Part shown: positions 40,778 through 51,227 of the stretch, one piece after another
How the letters are laid out: each line of letters begins with the position of its first letter
How positions within the stretch are numbered: the first letter of the stretch is position 1
Assembly (NCBI RefSeq): GCF_000695685.1
Contig: NZ_JFFR01000003.1
Coordinates: forward strand, 1 to 64,000
Origin: Vibrio fortis
Lineage (GTDB): Bacteria > Pseudomonadota > Gammaproteobacteria > Enterobacterales > Vibrionaceae
Direction of reading: 5' to 3'
DNA: 64,000 nt
Position numbers and translations under genes: made by a program
The notes under the pieces: generated by a model
Told to the model about the DNA's origin: nothing
Seen by the model: the letters and a program-made list of their open reading frames with translations, nothing else
Database searches by the model: none

Positions 40778-40864
40778 TTCTAACAAGGCAGTAAACTTAT
40801 GAGGCTCCTGAGCATAGCTTGCCTATGTGATGGAGCGAAATAAGTGAAACTAACGCCGTTAGAA
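40778..40864. repeat. Long imperfect foldback hairpin downstream of relA
   Basis: TTCTAAC/GTTAGAA at the base, then ACTTAT/ATAAGT, GGCTCC/GGAGC and GCATAG/CTATG toward the tip, about 87 bp in all. No coding sequence. The layout recalls the first hairpin of the element at 23806-24101, which also contains AAGGCA and a tip with GTAG/CTAC. Confidence 0.55.
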
Positions 40865-40884
40865 AGCTAAGTACGACGTAAAAA

Positions 40885-43107
40885 CTATCCTAATCTCTTG
40901 ACGCTCATAACATCTTTGATCTGCTCTACCCGGCTTGTGACGCGGCTGAGGATTTCAATGTTGGTCACTTCCAGGTCAAAGTCCATCACTGATAGCTGAC
41001 GCTTGTAGTCGGTACGGCTCTTCATAGTCGTAACACTGATCTTCTCATTAGCAAACAGCGAAGTGATGTCTTTCAATAATCCACTACGTTCTAGCGCTTC
41101 AACACGCAGCGTTAGGATGTAAGAACCAACGAAGCCATTACCCCAAACCGTATCAATGATTCGCTCTGGTGCGTGGATTCTTAGCTCGCTCAGTTGCTCA
41201 CAGTCACTACGGTGAACTGAAATACCGCGACCTTGAGTGATGTAACCCTTGATGCTGTCACCTGGGATTGGCTGACAACAGCGTGCAAGGTGCGTCATCA
41301 GGTTATCGACACCTTCAACCACAACCGCATCTTTCTTAGGACGGCTCTGTTGAGCAGGCTTGTTTTCTGACTCAAGTAGCTTCTCTAGTGCCTTTTGATC
41401 TTCCTCTTCCGCAGTTGGCTTATTCACCAATGCATTGATGTGGTTGATCACTTGGTTGATTCGCAAATCACCGCTACCGATACCGGCATACAGCTCATCT
41501 GGCGTATTCACGTTAAAACGCTTCAGGGCATATTGGTCGGCGTCTTTGAGCGTCGCGCCAATCTTGTGCAGTTCACTCTCTAGAATATCACGACCTGCTT
41601 CGAGGTTTTTCTCACGGCTTTGTGCGCGGAACCAAGCGTTAATCTTGGCGCGGGCACGACCAGAATGAACGAAGCCTGTGGTTGGGTTTAGCCAATCACG
41701 CGAAGGGTTTGGCTCTTTCTGAGTGATGATCTCAACCTGATCACCCATCGAGAGCTTGTGAGTAAATGGAACGATACGTCCACCTACTTTGGCACCGATA
41801 CAGCGGTGACCGACCATAGAGTGAATGTGGTAAGCGAAGTCCAACGGAGTTGCACCCATTGGCAAATCGACCACATCACCGCGAGGTGTAAACGCGTATA
41901 CACGGTCATCGAAAACTTGGCTACGAACTTCATCCAGCATCTCGCCAGAGTCAGACATCTCTTCTTGCCAGTCGATCAGCTTACGCAGCCATGTGATCTT
42001 CTCATCGTAACCACTACGACCACCTGATGAGCCTTCTTTATACTTCCAGTGCGCGGCAACACCCAACTCTGAGTCTTCATGCATCTGTTTAGTACGGATC
42101 TGGATCTCGATGGTTTTGCCTTCAGGCCCAAGTACCACGGTATGGATAGATTGGTAGCCATTCGGTTTCGGGTTCGCGACATAGTCATCGAACTCGCTTG
42201 GTAAGTGTTTGTATTTGGTATGCACAACACCAAGCGCTGCATAACAGTCTTGCAATTGGTCTGCGATGATACGTACAGCACGCACGTCAAATAGCTCATC
42301 GAAGGCCAAGCCTTTCTTCTGCATTTTACGCCAGATGCTGTAGATGTGTTTTGGGCGGCCGCTCACTTCCGCGTTGATGCTAGAGCGTCCCATTTCAGAC
42401 GTAAGGTCATCAACGAAGTCTGTGATGTACTGTTCGCGAACGATACGACGCTCAGAAAGCTGCTTAGCGATCTGCTTATAGGTATCTGGTTGTTGGTAAC
42501 GGAAAGCGTAATCTTCGATTTCCCATTTAAGCTGACCAATACCAAGACGGTTAGCCAGTGGCGCATAGATATTGGCACACTCTTTCGCTGCCGCTCTACG
42601 CACCTCATCAGGCGCTTTTTTCACCTCGATAAGGTTACAAATACGCTCAGCAAGCTTGATGACCACACAACGGAAATCATCCACCATGGCCAATAGCATG
42701 CGGCGCACGTTATCAACCTGTCCTGACGCTGCGCTGCCTTCAAGGGTAACGTTGAGTTGGCCAAGTGCCGCCATCTCTTCAACGCCATCAATCAGCTTAA
42801 CGATCTCTTTGCCGTAGCTCTCTTCAAAGGCTTCTCGCTCAAATACACCACTGGAGACAACAGGAAAAAGCTGAGCCGCAACGAGTGTCGCGCGATCCAT
42901 TGATAACGTCACCAAGATTTCTATCATCTCTCGGCCACGCCACAATAGCAGTGAGGCTTGCTCATGCTCTTTTAGCAGTTCTTCACAGTGACGATAAACC
43001 TTGATCAGTCTATTCGACGTTTTGGCATCCTGATTTAAAGATGCAATCCAGCTCTCTAGCTCAAACTGTTCGCTTGGGTTTAAATGTGCGCTTCGTACCG
43101 CAACCAT
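40885..43107 (-). CDS. relA: GTP pyrophosphokinase RelA
   Basis: Ribosome-associated (p)ppGpp synthetase of the stringent response. The second of two adjacent ATGs (MVAVRSAHLNPSEQF) gives 740 residues. The pseudo-hydrolase domain (about 30-220) lacks the HD metal motif, as in RelA. The synthetase domain (about 230-380) has RPKHIYSIWRKMQKKG and EFDDYVANPKPNGYQSIHT. TGS domain near 400-470 (DRVYAFTPRGDVVDLP), zinc-finger-like region (HLARCCQPIPGDSIKGYIT near 600) and a C-terminal ACT/RRM domain complete the standard architecture. rlmD lies upstream. Confidence 0.97.
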   Translation of the reverse strand: MVAVRSAHLNPSEQFELESWIASLNQDAKTSNRLIKVYRHCEELLKEHEQASLLLWRGREMIEILVTLSMDRATLVAAQLFPVVSSGVFEREAFEESYGKEIVKLIDGVEEMAALGQLNVTLEGSAASGQVDNVRRMLLAMVDDFRCVVIKLAERICNLIEVKKAPDEVRRAAAKECANIYAPLANRLGIGQLKWEIEDYAFRYQQPDTYKQIAKQLSERRIVREQYITDFVDDLTSEMGRSSINAEVSGRPKHIYSIWRKMQKKGLAFDELFDVRAVRIIADQLQDCYAALGVVHTKYKHLPSEFDDYVANPKPNGYQSIHTVVLGPEGKTIEIQIRTKQMHEDSELGVAAHWKYKEGSSGGRSGYDEKITWLRKLIDWQEEMSDSGEMLDEVRSQVFDDRVYAFTPRGDVVDLPMGATPLDFAYHIHSMVGHRCIGAKVGGRIVPFTHKLSMGDQVEIITQKEPNPSRDWLNPTTGFVHSGRARAKINAWFRAQSREKNLEAGRDILESELHKIGATLKDADQYALKRFNVNTPDELYAGIGSGDLRINQVINHINALVNKPTAEEEDQKALEKLLESENKPAQQSRPKKDAVVVEGVDNLMTHLARCCQPIPGDSIKGYITQGRGISVHRSDCEQLSELRIHAPERIIDTVWGNGFVGSYILTLRVEALERSGLLKDITSLFANEKISVTTMKSRTDYKRQLSVMDFDLEVTNIEILSRVTSRVEQIKDVMSVKRLG

Positions 43108-43215
43108 CATGCCTTCCTAGTTATTATGTTTTATACCCAACTCAGTATGACTAACCGGGTCCAAGTTAGTTCGACTCATACTGGTAACAAGACGTTTCTT
43201 ATACGCCTTTTCGTT

Positions 43216-44541
43216 CTATGATTTTTCTTTGACGAATAGTGCCATAGATTCCAAATGACTGGTATGCGGAAACATGTCTAACATACCCATTTTGACCATT
43301 TGATAACCTTGATTTTGCAAGCTTGCCGTATCTCTAGCTAGAGTAGCAGGATTACATGAAACATAAACCACGCTCTTCGCTCCTAGCGCTGAAATTTGGT
43401 CGACAATCCCACTTGCTCCAGCGCGCGCAGGATCAAGCAATACCTTATCGAATTTCTCTTTCGCCCACGGCTGAGAAGAGAGCTCTTCTTCTAGATTCGC
43501 TTGATAGAAAGTTGCGTTGTTGAGTTGGTTTACTTCAGCATTGCTCGTTGCCTGTTTCACCATTTCATCGACGCCTTCAACACCGACCACCAGCGCAGAT
43601 TGTTGTGCGATAGGTAAACTGAAATTACCTAAACCGCAAAACAGATCGAGAAAGCGTTCATCCGCTTGTGGATTCAGCCATTCAATCGCTTGTGCCACCA
43701 TCTTCTGGTTCACTTGCTGATTGACTTGAATAAAGTGATTCGGTTCAAACGGCAGAGTAACACCAGTTTCACTGTATGTCGGCGCATCACCCACCAAGCG
43801 AACCAGCTGATCCGTTTCTGGCATTGAATACAAGATTGCACCCTGCTCTGTCGCTAAATCGATAAGTGCTTGCTGGTCTTTGTCTGCTAGTGGTTTAAGG
43901 TGACGAAGGACAATCACAGGCCCTTTATCAGACAAAACCAGTTCAACATGCCCAAGGTTCATAGGTTGGCTAAAAGTATCGAGTAGCGCTTTCAACTTTG
44001 GCAATAGTGCATTTAAGCTTGGCTCCAACACCGCACAGTCCGTCACATTCTCGATATGCTTACTCTGTTTCTTGCGAAAACCAAACTGCAGCTGTTGATT
44101 CTTTCTATCCATAAATAAGCTCACGCGAGCACGGCGACGATAGCCAACCTGCGGGCCAGTAATTGGTTCTGCAATTTCAGTGGCAGGGGTTTGGTATTGG
44201 CTCATCAAGTGACTCAGTGACTGCCCTTTGTGCTCTACTTGCGATGCATAATCCATATGTTGTAGATGACAACCGCCACACTGATTAAAGTGCTTACAGA
44301 AAGGCTTTAATCGCTGCTCACTTGGCTTTAATAGTTTAATCAACTTCGCACGGGCAAACTTACTTTTGCTTTCCGTTAATTGAATCACCACTTGCTCGCC
44401 CGGCAACGCACCATCAATAAACACAGGTTTATTTTTCTGATAAGCGATACCTGCGCCATTGTGATCCATTCGTTCAACCAAAACCGATTGATGCTTGGTC
44501 TCGAATTGAGTTTTCTTTTTTGGTTGAAAAAAACGTGCCAT
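43216..44541 (-). CDS. rlmD: 23S rRNA (uracil(1939)-C(5))-methyltransferase RlmD
   Basis: Methylates U1939 of 23S rRNA with SAM. 441 residues: N-terminal TRAM domain (about 20-75), then a [4Fe-4S] cluster site [14 protein letters not shown] near 82-95 with the fourth cysteine near 170. The SAM site is [16 protein letters not shown] near 293-308; the catalytic cysteine is in [14 protein letters not shown] near 391-404. The order rlmD-relA with barA divergent is the same as in E. coli. Confidence 0.95.
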   Translation of the reverse strand: MARFFQPKKKTQFETKHQSVLVERMDHNGAGIAYQKNKPVFIDGALPGEQVVIQLTESKSKFARAKLIKLLKPSEQRLKPFCKHFNQCGGCHLQHMDYASQVEHKGQSLSHLMSQYQTPATEIAEPITGPQVGYRRRARVSLFMDRKNQQLQFGFRKKQSKHIENVTDCAVLEPSLNALLPKLKALLDTFSQPMNLGHVELVLSDKGPVIVLRHLKPLADKDQQALIDLATEQGAILYSMPETDQLVRLVGDAPTYSETGVTLPFEPNHFIQVNQQVNQKMVAQAIEWLNPQADERFLDLFCGLGNFSLPIAQQSALVVGVEGVDEMVKQATSNAEVNQLNNATFYQANLEEELSSQPWAKEKFDKVLLDPARAGASGIVDQISALGAKSVVYVSCNPATLARDTASLQNQGYQMVKMGMLDMFPHTSHLESMALFVKEKS

Positions 44542-44706
44542 TGCTTGTGCCTAAACTATCTTTTAATCATTTATTTGTATCCAGGACTCACTATTATGTC
44601 TTGGAATCATTGTCGAACGTGGCGGCTTTGATTAAGCTTACCGTTCACTTAGCCACCATTGTGTGCGTTATTTTCCCATATCCAGACCTCGATGTAATTA
44701 AAGAAC

Positions 44707-47520
44707 ATGACCAGATATGGCTTGAGAGCCCGTGTAATTACCCTAACTCTAGCTCCGACCCTGATTATAGGGTTGTTATTGAGTGCATTCTTCTCATTTA
44801 ACCGCTATCAAGACCTCGAAGGACAAGTTGTCAATACAGGTACCAGCATTATAGAACCTCTTGCGATTGCAAGTGAGTCTGGCATGCAATTAGAGAGTCG
44901 AGAGTCGGTTCGTCAGTTGATCAGCTACGCCCATCGTAAGAACTCTAAGTTGGTGCGCAGTATCGCGGTGTTTGATGAGCGTCATGAGCTGTTTGTAACC
45001 TCAAACTTCCACCCTGACTTTGAAAGCTTAACCTATCCTAAAGATAAGCCTATCCCGCATCTTAGTTCGTCCAAGTTGCTCGATAATACGCTGATTTTAA
45101 GAACCCCGATTATTGCCGAAGGTCAGTTCATGAACTCTGCTAATGGGCAATCTCAAGCGAATCAGGCTGTCGGTTATATCGCCATCGAGTTGGATCTCTC
45201 CTCATTACGATTACAGCAATACCAAGAGATATTCTCAGCGTTTCTGGTCCTTATCTTAGGCCTTGGCCTGTCTGGTGTGTTTGCATTCCGCTTAATGCAC
45301 GACGTGACTCAACCGATCACACACATGAAGAACATGGTCGACCGAATTCGTCGCGGTCACTTAGATGTACGTATCGAAGGTAAGATGCACGGTGAGTTGG
45401 ACTCACTCAAAAACGGTATCAACGCAATGGCGGTATCTCTGTCGGAATACCACGTTGAGATGCAACACAGTATCGACCAAGCGACTTCCGATCTACGTGA
45501 AACACTCGAGCAGCTAGAGATTCAGAACGTTGAATTGGATATCGCGAAGAAGCGCGCTCAAGAAGCCGCGCGCGTAAAATCAGAGTTCTTGGCCAACATG
45601 TCACACGAGCTAAGAACGCCACTTAATGGGGTAATTGGCTTTACTCGTCAGATGCTGAAAACGCACCTATCCACCAGCCAGACCGATTATCTACAGACCA
45701 TCGAGCGCTCAGCCAACAATCTACTGAGCATCATTAACGATATCCTCGACTTCTCGAAGCTAGAAGCGGGTAAACTAGCACTAGAGAACATCCCGTTTGA
45801 GTTCCAAGCAAGCCTTGAAGAGGTCGTGAACCTACAAGCCACCAATGCTCACGAGAAAGGGCTTGAACTAACCCTTAAAGTTGACCCGAAAGTACCTGCT
45901 GGTCTTGTCGGTGACCCACTGCGTATTCAACAGATTCTTACTAACCTGGTGGGCAACTCAATCAAGTTCACCGAGCGCGGTAATATCGATATCAGCGTTG
46001 AACTACGTTCTCAATCAGAAGATAACATCGAGTTACAGTTCATGGTGCGTGATACCGGTATTGGTATCTCTGAACGTCAGCAAGCACAACTGTTCCAAGC
46101 CTTTAGTCAAGCCGATGCGAGTATCTCACGTCGCTATGGCGGTACTGGTTTAGGTCTGGTTATCACCCAAAAACTGGTTAGCCAGATGGGCGGCGAGATC
46201 AGTCTAACCAGTCGCCTGCACCAAGGTTCGACATTCTGGTTCACACTAAGACTATCGACCACCGATATGCCGATGACTGATCTTATTGAGACGCAGTGTC
46301 TGCAAGAGAAGCAACTACTATTGATTGAACCGAACATGCAAGCGGCGTCGATTACTCAGCAAGTACTGACTCAAGAAGGGTTGGTCGTGACCTACCGTTC
46401 AGTAATGCCAGAGGAGTCGACCAACTATGATTACGTTCTTCTCAACCTTGCGGCTAACCAAGACTATGAACTAGAAGTCGTTCAGCAGTGGGCAAACCGC
46501 GCTAGAGAGATCTCGCAAAACGTCATCATTGGCACCCCAAGTACAGAGTTGGCACTGGGTGAGCAGCTGATGAAAAATGTTGATGTACAGTGCATTACCA
46601 AACCACTGTCTCGCAAGAAGCTGCTGCAAACGCTGGTCTCTAACCAAGCACCGCTCCTTAATGCGCCAGTCATTGAGACGCATAGTGACGAGAAGTTGCC
46701 ACTGACAGTAATGGCTGTAGATGATAACCCAGCCAACTTGAAACTAATTACCGCCCTATTGCAAGAGCGTGTAGAAACGGTTGTCAGCTGCACCAATGGC
46801 CAACAAGCGATTGACCGAGCGACCGAGCAGACATTCGATATCATCTTCATGGATATCCAAATGCCACAGATGGATGGTGTGACCGCGTGTAAGCACATTA
46901 AAGAGCTAGAGAACAATGCCAAAACGCCTGTGATTGCGGTGACTGCACACGCGATGAGTGGCGAACGCGATCGTCTATTAGCAGCCGGTATGGATGATTA
47001 CCTGACCAAACCGATTGAAGAGCATGTGCTGCAGCAAGTGCTGATTCACTGGAGTCCCGAATCCGAAGTAGAGAATGTAGAAAAGATCGATCCTGAGCAC
47101 CCTGCAGTTGGTGTTGAGATTGAAAGCCACACCATCGAAACAGAGAGCAGCCAGCACAAAAACATCATCATTGATTGGCAAGCCGCACTCAAGCAAGCAG
47201 CCAATAAAGAAGATCTTGCGCGTGATATGTTGCAGATGCTGGTCGACTTTATTCCTGAAGTGTACGACGCAGCAGAGAAAGCGATTGAAGAACCGGACTA
47301 CCCAGTTGATGAGCTAATCCACATCATCCACAAGATGCACGGCAGCAGCTCATACAGCGGTGTGCCGAGACTCAAAGCGGTGTGTGCAACCATTGAGAAA
47401 GAGCTGCGCTCTGGCACTCAGATAGAGGACATCGAGCCAGAACTGTTCGAACTTCAGGATGAGCTAGATAAGGTTCAGGCCACAGCTATTCACTACCTAA
47501 CGCCAATTCAGCCGAGTTAG
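44707..47520 (+). CDS. barA: Hybrid sensor histidine kinase BarA (VarS)
   Basis: Tripartite kinase that phosphorylates UvrY/VarA, which induces CsrB-type RNAs and thereby counteracts CsrA. 937 residues. Order: membrane helix about 9-30, periplasmic loop, second helix about 172-193, HAMP about 195-248, coiled coil, HisKA with SHELRTPLNG (His near 300), ATPase with N, G1 (DTGIGIS) and G2 (GGTGLGLVITQ) boxes, a degenerate receiver-like stretch about 540-640, a true receiver near 670-785 with phospho-acceptor IIFMDIQMPQMDG, and an HPt domain near 840-930 with IIHKMHGSSSYSG. The start MTRYGLRARVITLTLAP aligns with BarA. Divergent from rlmD. Confidence 0.95.
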   Translation: MTRYGLRARVITLTLAPTLIIGLLLSAFFSFNRYQDLEGQVVNTGTSIIEPLAIASESGMQLESRESVRQLISYAHRKNSKLVRSIAVFDERHELFVTSNFHPDFESLTYPKDKPIPHLSSSKLLDNTLILRTPIIAEGQFMNSANGQSQANQAVGYIAIELDLSSLRLQQYQEIFSAFLVLILGLGLSGVFAFRLMHDVTQPITHMKNMVDRIRRGHLDVRIEGKMHGELDSLKNGINAMAVSLSEYHVEMQHSIDQATSDLRETLEQLEIQNVELDIAKKRAQEAARVKSEFLANMSHELRTPLNGVIGFTRQMLKTHLSTSQTDYLQTIERSANNLLSIINDILDFSKLEAGKLALENIPFEFQASLEEVVNLQATNAHEKGLELTLKVDPKVPAGLVGDPLRIQQILTNLVGNSIKFTERGNIDISVELRSQSEDNIELQFMVRDTGIGISERQQAQLFQAFSQADASISRRYGGTGLGLVITQKLVSQMGGEISLTSRLHQGSTFWFTLRLSTTDMPMTDLIETQCLQEKQLLLIEPNMQAASITQQVLTQEGLVVTYRSVMPEESTNYDYVLLNLAANQDYELEVVQQWANRAREISQNVIIGTPSTELALGEQLMKNVDVQCITKPLSRKKLLQTLVSNQAPLLNAPVIETHSDEKLPLTVMAVDDNPANLKLITALLQERVETVVSCTNGQQAIDRATEQTFDIIFMDIQMPQMDGVTACKHIKELENNAKTPVIAVTAHAMSGERDRLLAAGMDDYLTKPIEEHVLQQVLIHWSPESEVENVEKIDPEHPAVGVEIESHTIETESSQHKNIIIDWQAALKQAANKEDLARDMLQMLVDFIPEVYDAAEKAIEEPDYPVDELIHIIHKMHGSSSYSGVPRLKAVCATIEKELRSGTQIEDIEPELFELQDELDKVQATAIHYLTPIQPS

Positions 47521-47555
47521 CTCTCGGCACAGTTAAGTAGTGGGGACCATAGAAA

Positions 47556-47587
47556 CAAAAAGCAGAGCCAATAGCTCTGCTTTTTTT
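47556..47587. terminator. Bidirectional terminator between barA and acpS
   Basis: GCAGAGC, loop CAATA, GCTCTGC, flanked by AAAAA and TTTTTTT; it ends both the barA transcript and the long acpS-side operon. Confidence 0.88.
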
Positions 47588-47598
47588 GATTATCACTA

Positions 47599-47979
47599 TT
47601 AAGACTCGAAGAGCACCGTTGCTACTGCGTAGTGACGTTCATCTGAGATCGTAATGTGGATAGAGTTAACGCCAATGCTTGCGGCTAACTCTTTCGCTTT
47701 GTTGTGCAAGGTAAGTACCGGCTTACCATGCTCATCGTTCGCAACCTGAAAATCATGAAAGGTGACGCCCATTGCGATACCTGTACCTAATGCTTTTGAA
47801 GCTGCCTCTTTGGCGGCAAAGCGCTTAGCTAAAAAGCGCCCTTTCTGCTTCAAAGAGTGGAACTGTTCAAGCTCTACCTCACTTAAGATACGTTCCGCAA
47901 AGGCTGCGCCACTGCGTGCTAATGCCTTTTCAACTCGCTCAATCTCTGCGATGTCTGTACCAAGGCCAACCACTGCCAT
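47599..47979 (-). CDS. acpS: Holo-[acyl-carrier-protein] synthase
   Basis: Transfers phosphopantetheine from CoA to ACP. 126 residues, trimer-forming AcpS type, with Mg2+-binding [13 protein letters not shown] (Asp9) and [14 protein letters not shown] (Glu near 58). Last gene of the rpoE-to-acpS block, 27 bp after pdxJ. Confidence 0.96.
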   Translation of the reverse strand: MAVVGLGTDIAEIERVEKALARSGAAFAERILSEVELEQFHSLKQKGRFLAKRFAAKEAASKALGTGIAMGVTFHDFQVANDEHGKPVLTLHNKAKELAASIGVNSIHITISDERHYAVATVLFES

Positions 47980-48006
47980 GACTCTTTAACCTTCCAATTT
48001 TATCAA

Positions 48007-48744
48007 TTAAGCGTTGTTACGCGCGTTTTCCATGACCGCTTTCATATCTGATACCGCTTTCGCTAGGCCATCAAATACTGCACGGCCAATCACAGAGTGA
48101 CCGATGTTCAACTCGTAGATTTCTGGTAGAGCGGCGATTGGCGCAACGTTGTGGTAAGTCAGACCGTGACCCGCATTCACTGTGATGCCTAGGTCGTCTG
48201 CGTAGCTTGCGCCCGCTGCAATCTTCTTCAGCTCATCTTGCTGATCTTCTTCAGTCTTAGCGTCTGCATAATGACCGGTGTGCAGTTCAATGAATGGTGC
48301 ACCACACGCTTTCGCTGCATCAATTTGCTCGCGGTCCGCATCGATGAATAGAGATACTTTGATGCCCGCTTCAGTTAGCTTTTGTGTCGCCGCTTTTACT
48401 TTTTCAAGTTGGCCAACCACGTCCAAGCCACCCTCTGTCGTTAGCTCTTCACGCTTTTCAGGAACCAGACAAACAAACTCAGGCTTAGTATCTAGCGCAA
48501 TCTGTACCATCTCATCCGTTACCGCCATCTCTAGATTCATGCGAGTCTGGATAGTTTCAGCCAGAATACGAACATCGCGGTCAAGGATATGACGACGGTC
48601 TTCACGAAGGTGAATAGTGATACCGTCTGCACCGGCACGCTCAGCAATTTCTGCTGCGTGAACTGGATCTGGGTATTGAGTTCCACGTGCATTACGTAGG
48701 GTTGCAACGTGGTCGATATTAATGCCTAAAAGGATTGAGCTCAT
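48007..48744 (-). CDS. pdxJ: Pyridoxine 5'-phosphate synthase
   Basis: Condenses 1-deoxyxylulose 5-phosphate with aminoacetone phosphate derivative in vitamin B6 synthesis. 245-residue TIM barrel starting [21 protein letters not shown] cut at residue 20; catalytic-site stretches are [16 protein letters not shown] near 34-49 and [12 protein letters not shown] near 190. Overlaps the recO stop by 4 bp (ATGA). Confidence 0.96.
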   Translation of the reverse strand: MSSILLGINIDHVATLRNARGTQYPDPVHAAEIAERAGADGITIHLREDRRHILDRDVRILAETIQTRMNLEMAVTDEMVQIALDTKPEFVCLVPEKREELTTEGGLDVVGQLEKVKAATQKLTEAGIKVSLFIDADREQIDAAKACGAPFIELHTGHYADAKTEEDQQDELKKIAAGASYADDLGITVNAGHGLTYHNVAPIAALPEIYELNIGHSVIGRAVFDGLAKAVSDMKAVMENARNNA

Positions 48745-49472
48745 TTTCCAATACTCCGTGCTCTAGAGAGACCTATTTGTGGCATAAACAGCTCTCTACT
48801 TTTTAATGGTTTGCCGCCAAGATACGGCTTTAAGGCTATGCGTGTAAAGCGTTTTGCCGCTTTTAACTGCTCTTTCGTTATAAATCTACGTTCACTGATC
48901 GCTATCAGTTCATCCCCCATAAAGGTCAGGTTGTCACGACGCACAGAGGCAATAAAGCCCTTCTGCTCGCGATAGCGATAAGTCATTGTCGGATCAATAG
49001 GTTCTCCGGTACCTGCACAGTGCAGAAAATCAACGCCGTAACCCATTGCTGATAACAGAGCGAGTTCAAAGCGTCGCAATGCCGGCTCTGGATTCTCATT
49101 ATGCGCCAGTTCTGTTAAAGCATTAAGATAATCATGAAAAAGTGCGGGCATTGGCACTTCTGCCATCAAAACTCGCCCGATTAATTCATTTACATACATG
49201 GCGGAGTAGAGGTTAATCCCAGTTAGCGGCAGTCCAAGGCTGATAGGTTCCGCTTGGCGCAATGTTTTCATTGAGCCATTACCAGACCATTTCAGCAGCA
49301 GTGGCGTAAACGGCTGCAACGCGCCCTTAAGATTGGAACGCTTACTGCGTGCCCCTTTAGACATCAGTGTCATTCGTCCGAACTCTTCACTGAACACATC
49401 TAAAATCAGGCTCGATTCACTGTACGGTCTGCGATGTAATACAAAGCAGCGCTGTAACCCTTCTGAAGACAT
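48741..49472 (-). CDS. recO: DNA repair protein RecO
   Basis: Loads RecA onto SSB-coated gaps together with RecR. 243 residues: N-terminal OB fold ([24 protein letters not shown] near 9-32, cut here by position) and a helical C-terminal domain ending with [14 protein letters not shown]. Zinc cysteines typical of some RecO proteins are not complete here, as in other gammaproteobacteria. It starts 87 bp after era, with a terminator between. Confidence 0.93.
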   Translation of the reverse strand: MSSEGLQRCFVLHRRPYSESSLILDVFSEEFGRMTLMSKGARSKRSNLKGALQPFTPLLLKWSGNGSMKTLRQAEPISLGLPLTGINLYSAMYVNELIGRVLMAEVPMPALFHDYLNALTELAHNENPEPALRRFELALLSAMGYGVDFLHCAGTGEPIDPTMTYRYREQKGFIASVRRDNLTFMGDELIAISERRFITKEQLKAAKRFTRIALKPYLGGKPLKSRELFMPQIGLSRARSIGK

Positions 49473-49487
49473 ATCACCTTCTAAATA

Positions 49488-49518
49488 GAAAAAAGGAGCC
49501 TAACTGGCTCCTTTTAAA
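49488..49518 (-). terminator. Terminator between era and recO
   Basis: AAGGAGCC, loop TAACT, GGCTCCTT, with an A-run on the left reading TTTTTT on the minus strand. It would partly separate recO-pdxJ-acpS from the upstream genes. Confidence 0.75.
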
Positions 49519-49559
49519 ATGGTTTCGACCCGGAGCGAAGCGCTTGCGCCTCTAGCGGG

Positions 49560-50531
49560 TTATAAGTCGTCGATGTAGCCCAGTGAACGCAGTGCACGTT
49601 CATCATCAGCCCAACCCGACTTCACTTTAACCCAAGTTTCTAGGAATACTTTACGACCGAATAGTTCTTCCATATCCAGACGAGCTTCGCGACCGATTGT
49701 CTTGATCTTCTCGCCGCCTTTACCAATCACCATCTTCTTCTGGCCACTACGCTCAACTAAGATAAGTGCGTTAATGTGGAAGCCATCGTTGTCTGGGTTG
49801 TAGTCAAAGCGTTCGATCTCAACCGTCACTGAGTAAGGCAACTCATCACCCGTAAAACGCATCAGCTTTTCACGAATGATCTCTGACGCCATGAAGCGCT
49901 GAGAACGGTCCGTTACATACTCTTCAGGGAAGTGGTGTGTCGCTTTCGGAAGATGTTCACGAACGTGCTTACGCAGTACATCAGTGTTCTTACCGTGTTT
50001 TGCCGAAATTGGCACAACATCGATGAAGTCCATCTTCTTAGACACCTCCATCATGTGCAGCATCACGTCATTGCGGTCTTGCACGTTGTCTACTTTGTTC
50101 ACACAAAGAACGACTGGGAAGTTCGCTTTCTTAAGCTTGGTCAGTACCATCTCATCGTCTTCAGTCCAGTGCGTACCGTCAACAAGGAAAAGTACCAAGT
50201 TCACATCACTCAAAGAGCTGTTTGCTGCACGGTTCATCAGACGGTTGATAGCACGCTTCTCTTCGATATGAAGTCCTGGAGTATCAACGTAAATCGCTTG
50301 GTAATCCCCTTCGGTCTCTACACCCATAATACGGTGGCGAGTCGTTTGAGGTTTACGCGATGTGATCGAAATCTTTTGACCCAAAATATGGTTCAGAAGT
50401 GTCGACTTACCTACGTTCGGACGACCGACGATAGCGATGAAACCACAGTGCTGGTTTTCCGGTAGGCTAGGTTCTTTGTTATCAGATGCAAAGAATGCAT
50501 CGATATCGAATTCTTGGTTGTTATCAGACAT
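49560..50531 (-). CDS. era: GTPase Era
   Basis: Essential GTPase that binds 16S rRNA 3' end and acts in 30S maturation. 323 residues; about 20 extra N-terminal residues compared with E. coli Era ([20 protein letters not shown]). G1 is [16 protein letters not shown]3 is DTPGLH, G4 is NKVD. The C-terminal KH domain has [18 protein letters not shown] near 268-285. Overlaps rnc by 8 bp, the conserved rnc-era coupling. Confidence 0.96.
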   Translation of the reverse strand: MSDNNQEFDIDAFFASDNKEPSLPENQHCGFIAIVGRPNVGKSTLLNHILGQKISITSRKPQTTRHRIMGVETEGDYQAIYVDTPGLHIEEKRAINRLMNRAANSSLSDVNLVLFLVDGTHWTEDDEMVLTKLKKANFPVVLCVNKVDNVQDRNDVMLHMMEVSKKMDFIDVVPISAKHGKNTDVLRKHVREHLPKATHHFPEEYVTDRSQRFMASEIIREKLMRFTGDELPYSVTVEIERFDYNPDNDGFHINALILVERSGQKKMVIGKGGEKIKTIGREARLDMEELFGRKVFLETWVKVKSGWADDERALRSLGYIDDL

Positions 50532-51201
50532 TGCTTAGTTGCTCTAATGCTGTTTCAGCAGCCGCTTGTTCTGCCTTGCGGCGGCTAGTGCCTTTACCGA
50601 TAACAGGTTTATCCACACCTGCCACTTTACACTCAACCGTAAATTCCTGGTTGTGTGCTTCACCTTTAATATTAGTCACTGTGTAGACAGGTAGCGGATT
50701 TCTTCGGCCCTGTAGGAACTCTTGCAGACGCGTTTTCGGGTCTTTTTGAGAAACACCAGGCTGAATCGCTTCTAGGCGAGTTTTGTACCAGCTTAAAATG
50801 ATGCCGCGAATTGTTTCAGTGTCGCTATCTAGGTAGATAGCACCAATGATTGCTTCGACAGCATCTGCCAGAATAGAGTCACGACGGAATCCGCCACTCT
50901 TTAACTCACCTGGACCTAATTTTAAGTAATCTCCTAGGGCGAATTCACGACCTAGTTCAGCCAATGTATGTCCGCGTACCAAAGTAGCACGCATACGGCT
51001 CATATCACCCTCGTTTACTTTCGGAAAACGGTGGTAGAGATCATCAGCGATGACAAAACTTAAAATTGAATCGCCCAGAAACTCAAGACGTTCGTTGTGC
51101 TTACCTGCAGCGCTGCGGTGAGTCAGCGCCAGGTGAATGAGATCGGTATCTTTGAACTGATAGCCGATCTTTCTCTCTAGTTTATCAATTGGAGAATTCA
51201 T
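50524..51201 (-). CDS. rnc: Ribonuclease III
   Basis: Cleaves double-stranded RNA, including rRNA precursors and many regulatory duplexes. 225 residues: catalytic domain with the signature [18 protein letters not shown] near 37-54 and a second acidic set ([15 protein letters not shown] near 114-128), then a dsRBD from about 155 ([14 protein letters not shown]... [16 protein letters not shown]). Downstream of lepB by 26 bp. Confidence 0.97.
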   Translation of the reverse strand: MNSPIDKLERKIGYQFKDTDLIHLALTHRSAAGKHNERLEFLGDSILSFVIADDLYHRFPKVNEGDMSRMRATLVRGHTLAELGREFALGDYLKLGPGELKSGGFRRDSILADAVEAIIGAIYLDSDTETIRGIILSWYKTRLEAIQPGVSQKDPKTRLQEFLQGRRNPLPVYTVTNIKGEAHNQEFTVECKVAGVDKPVIGKGTSRRKAEQAAAETALEQLSNV

Positions 51202-51227
51202 GCTCTCTCGATGTATTTAGTGATCGA

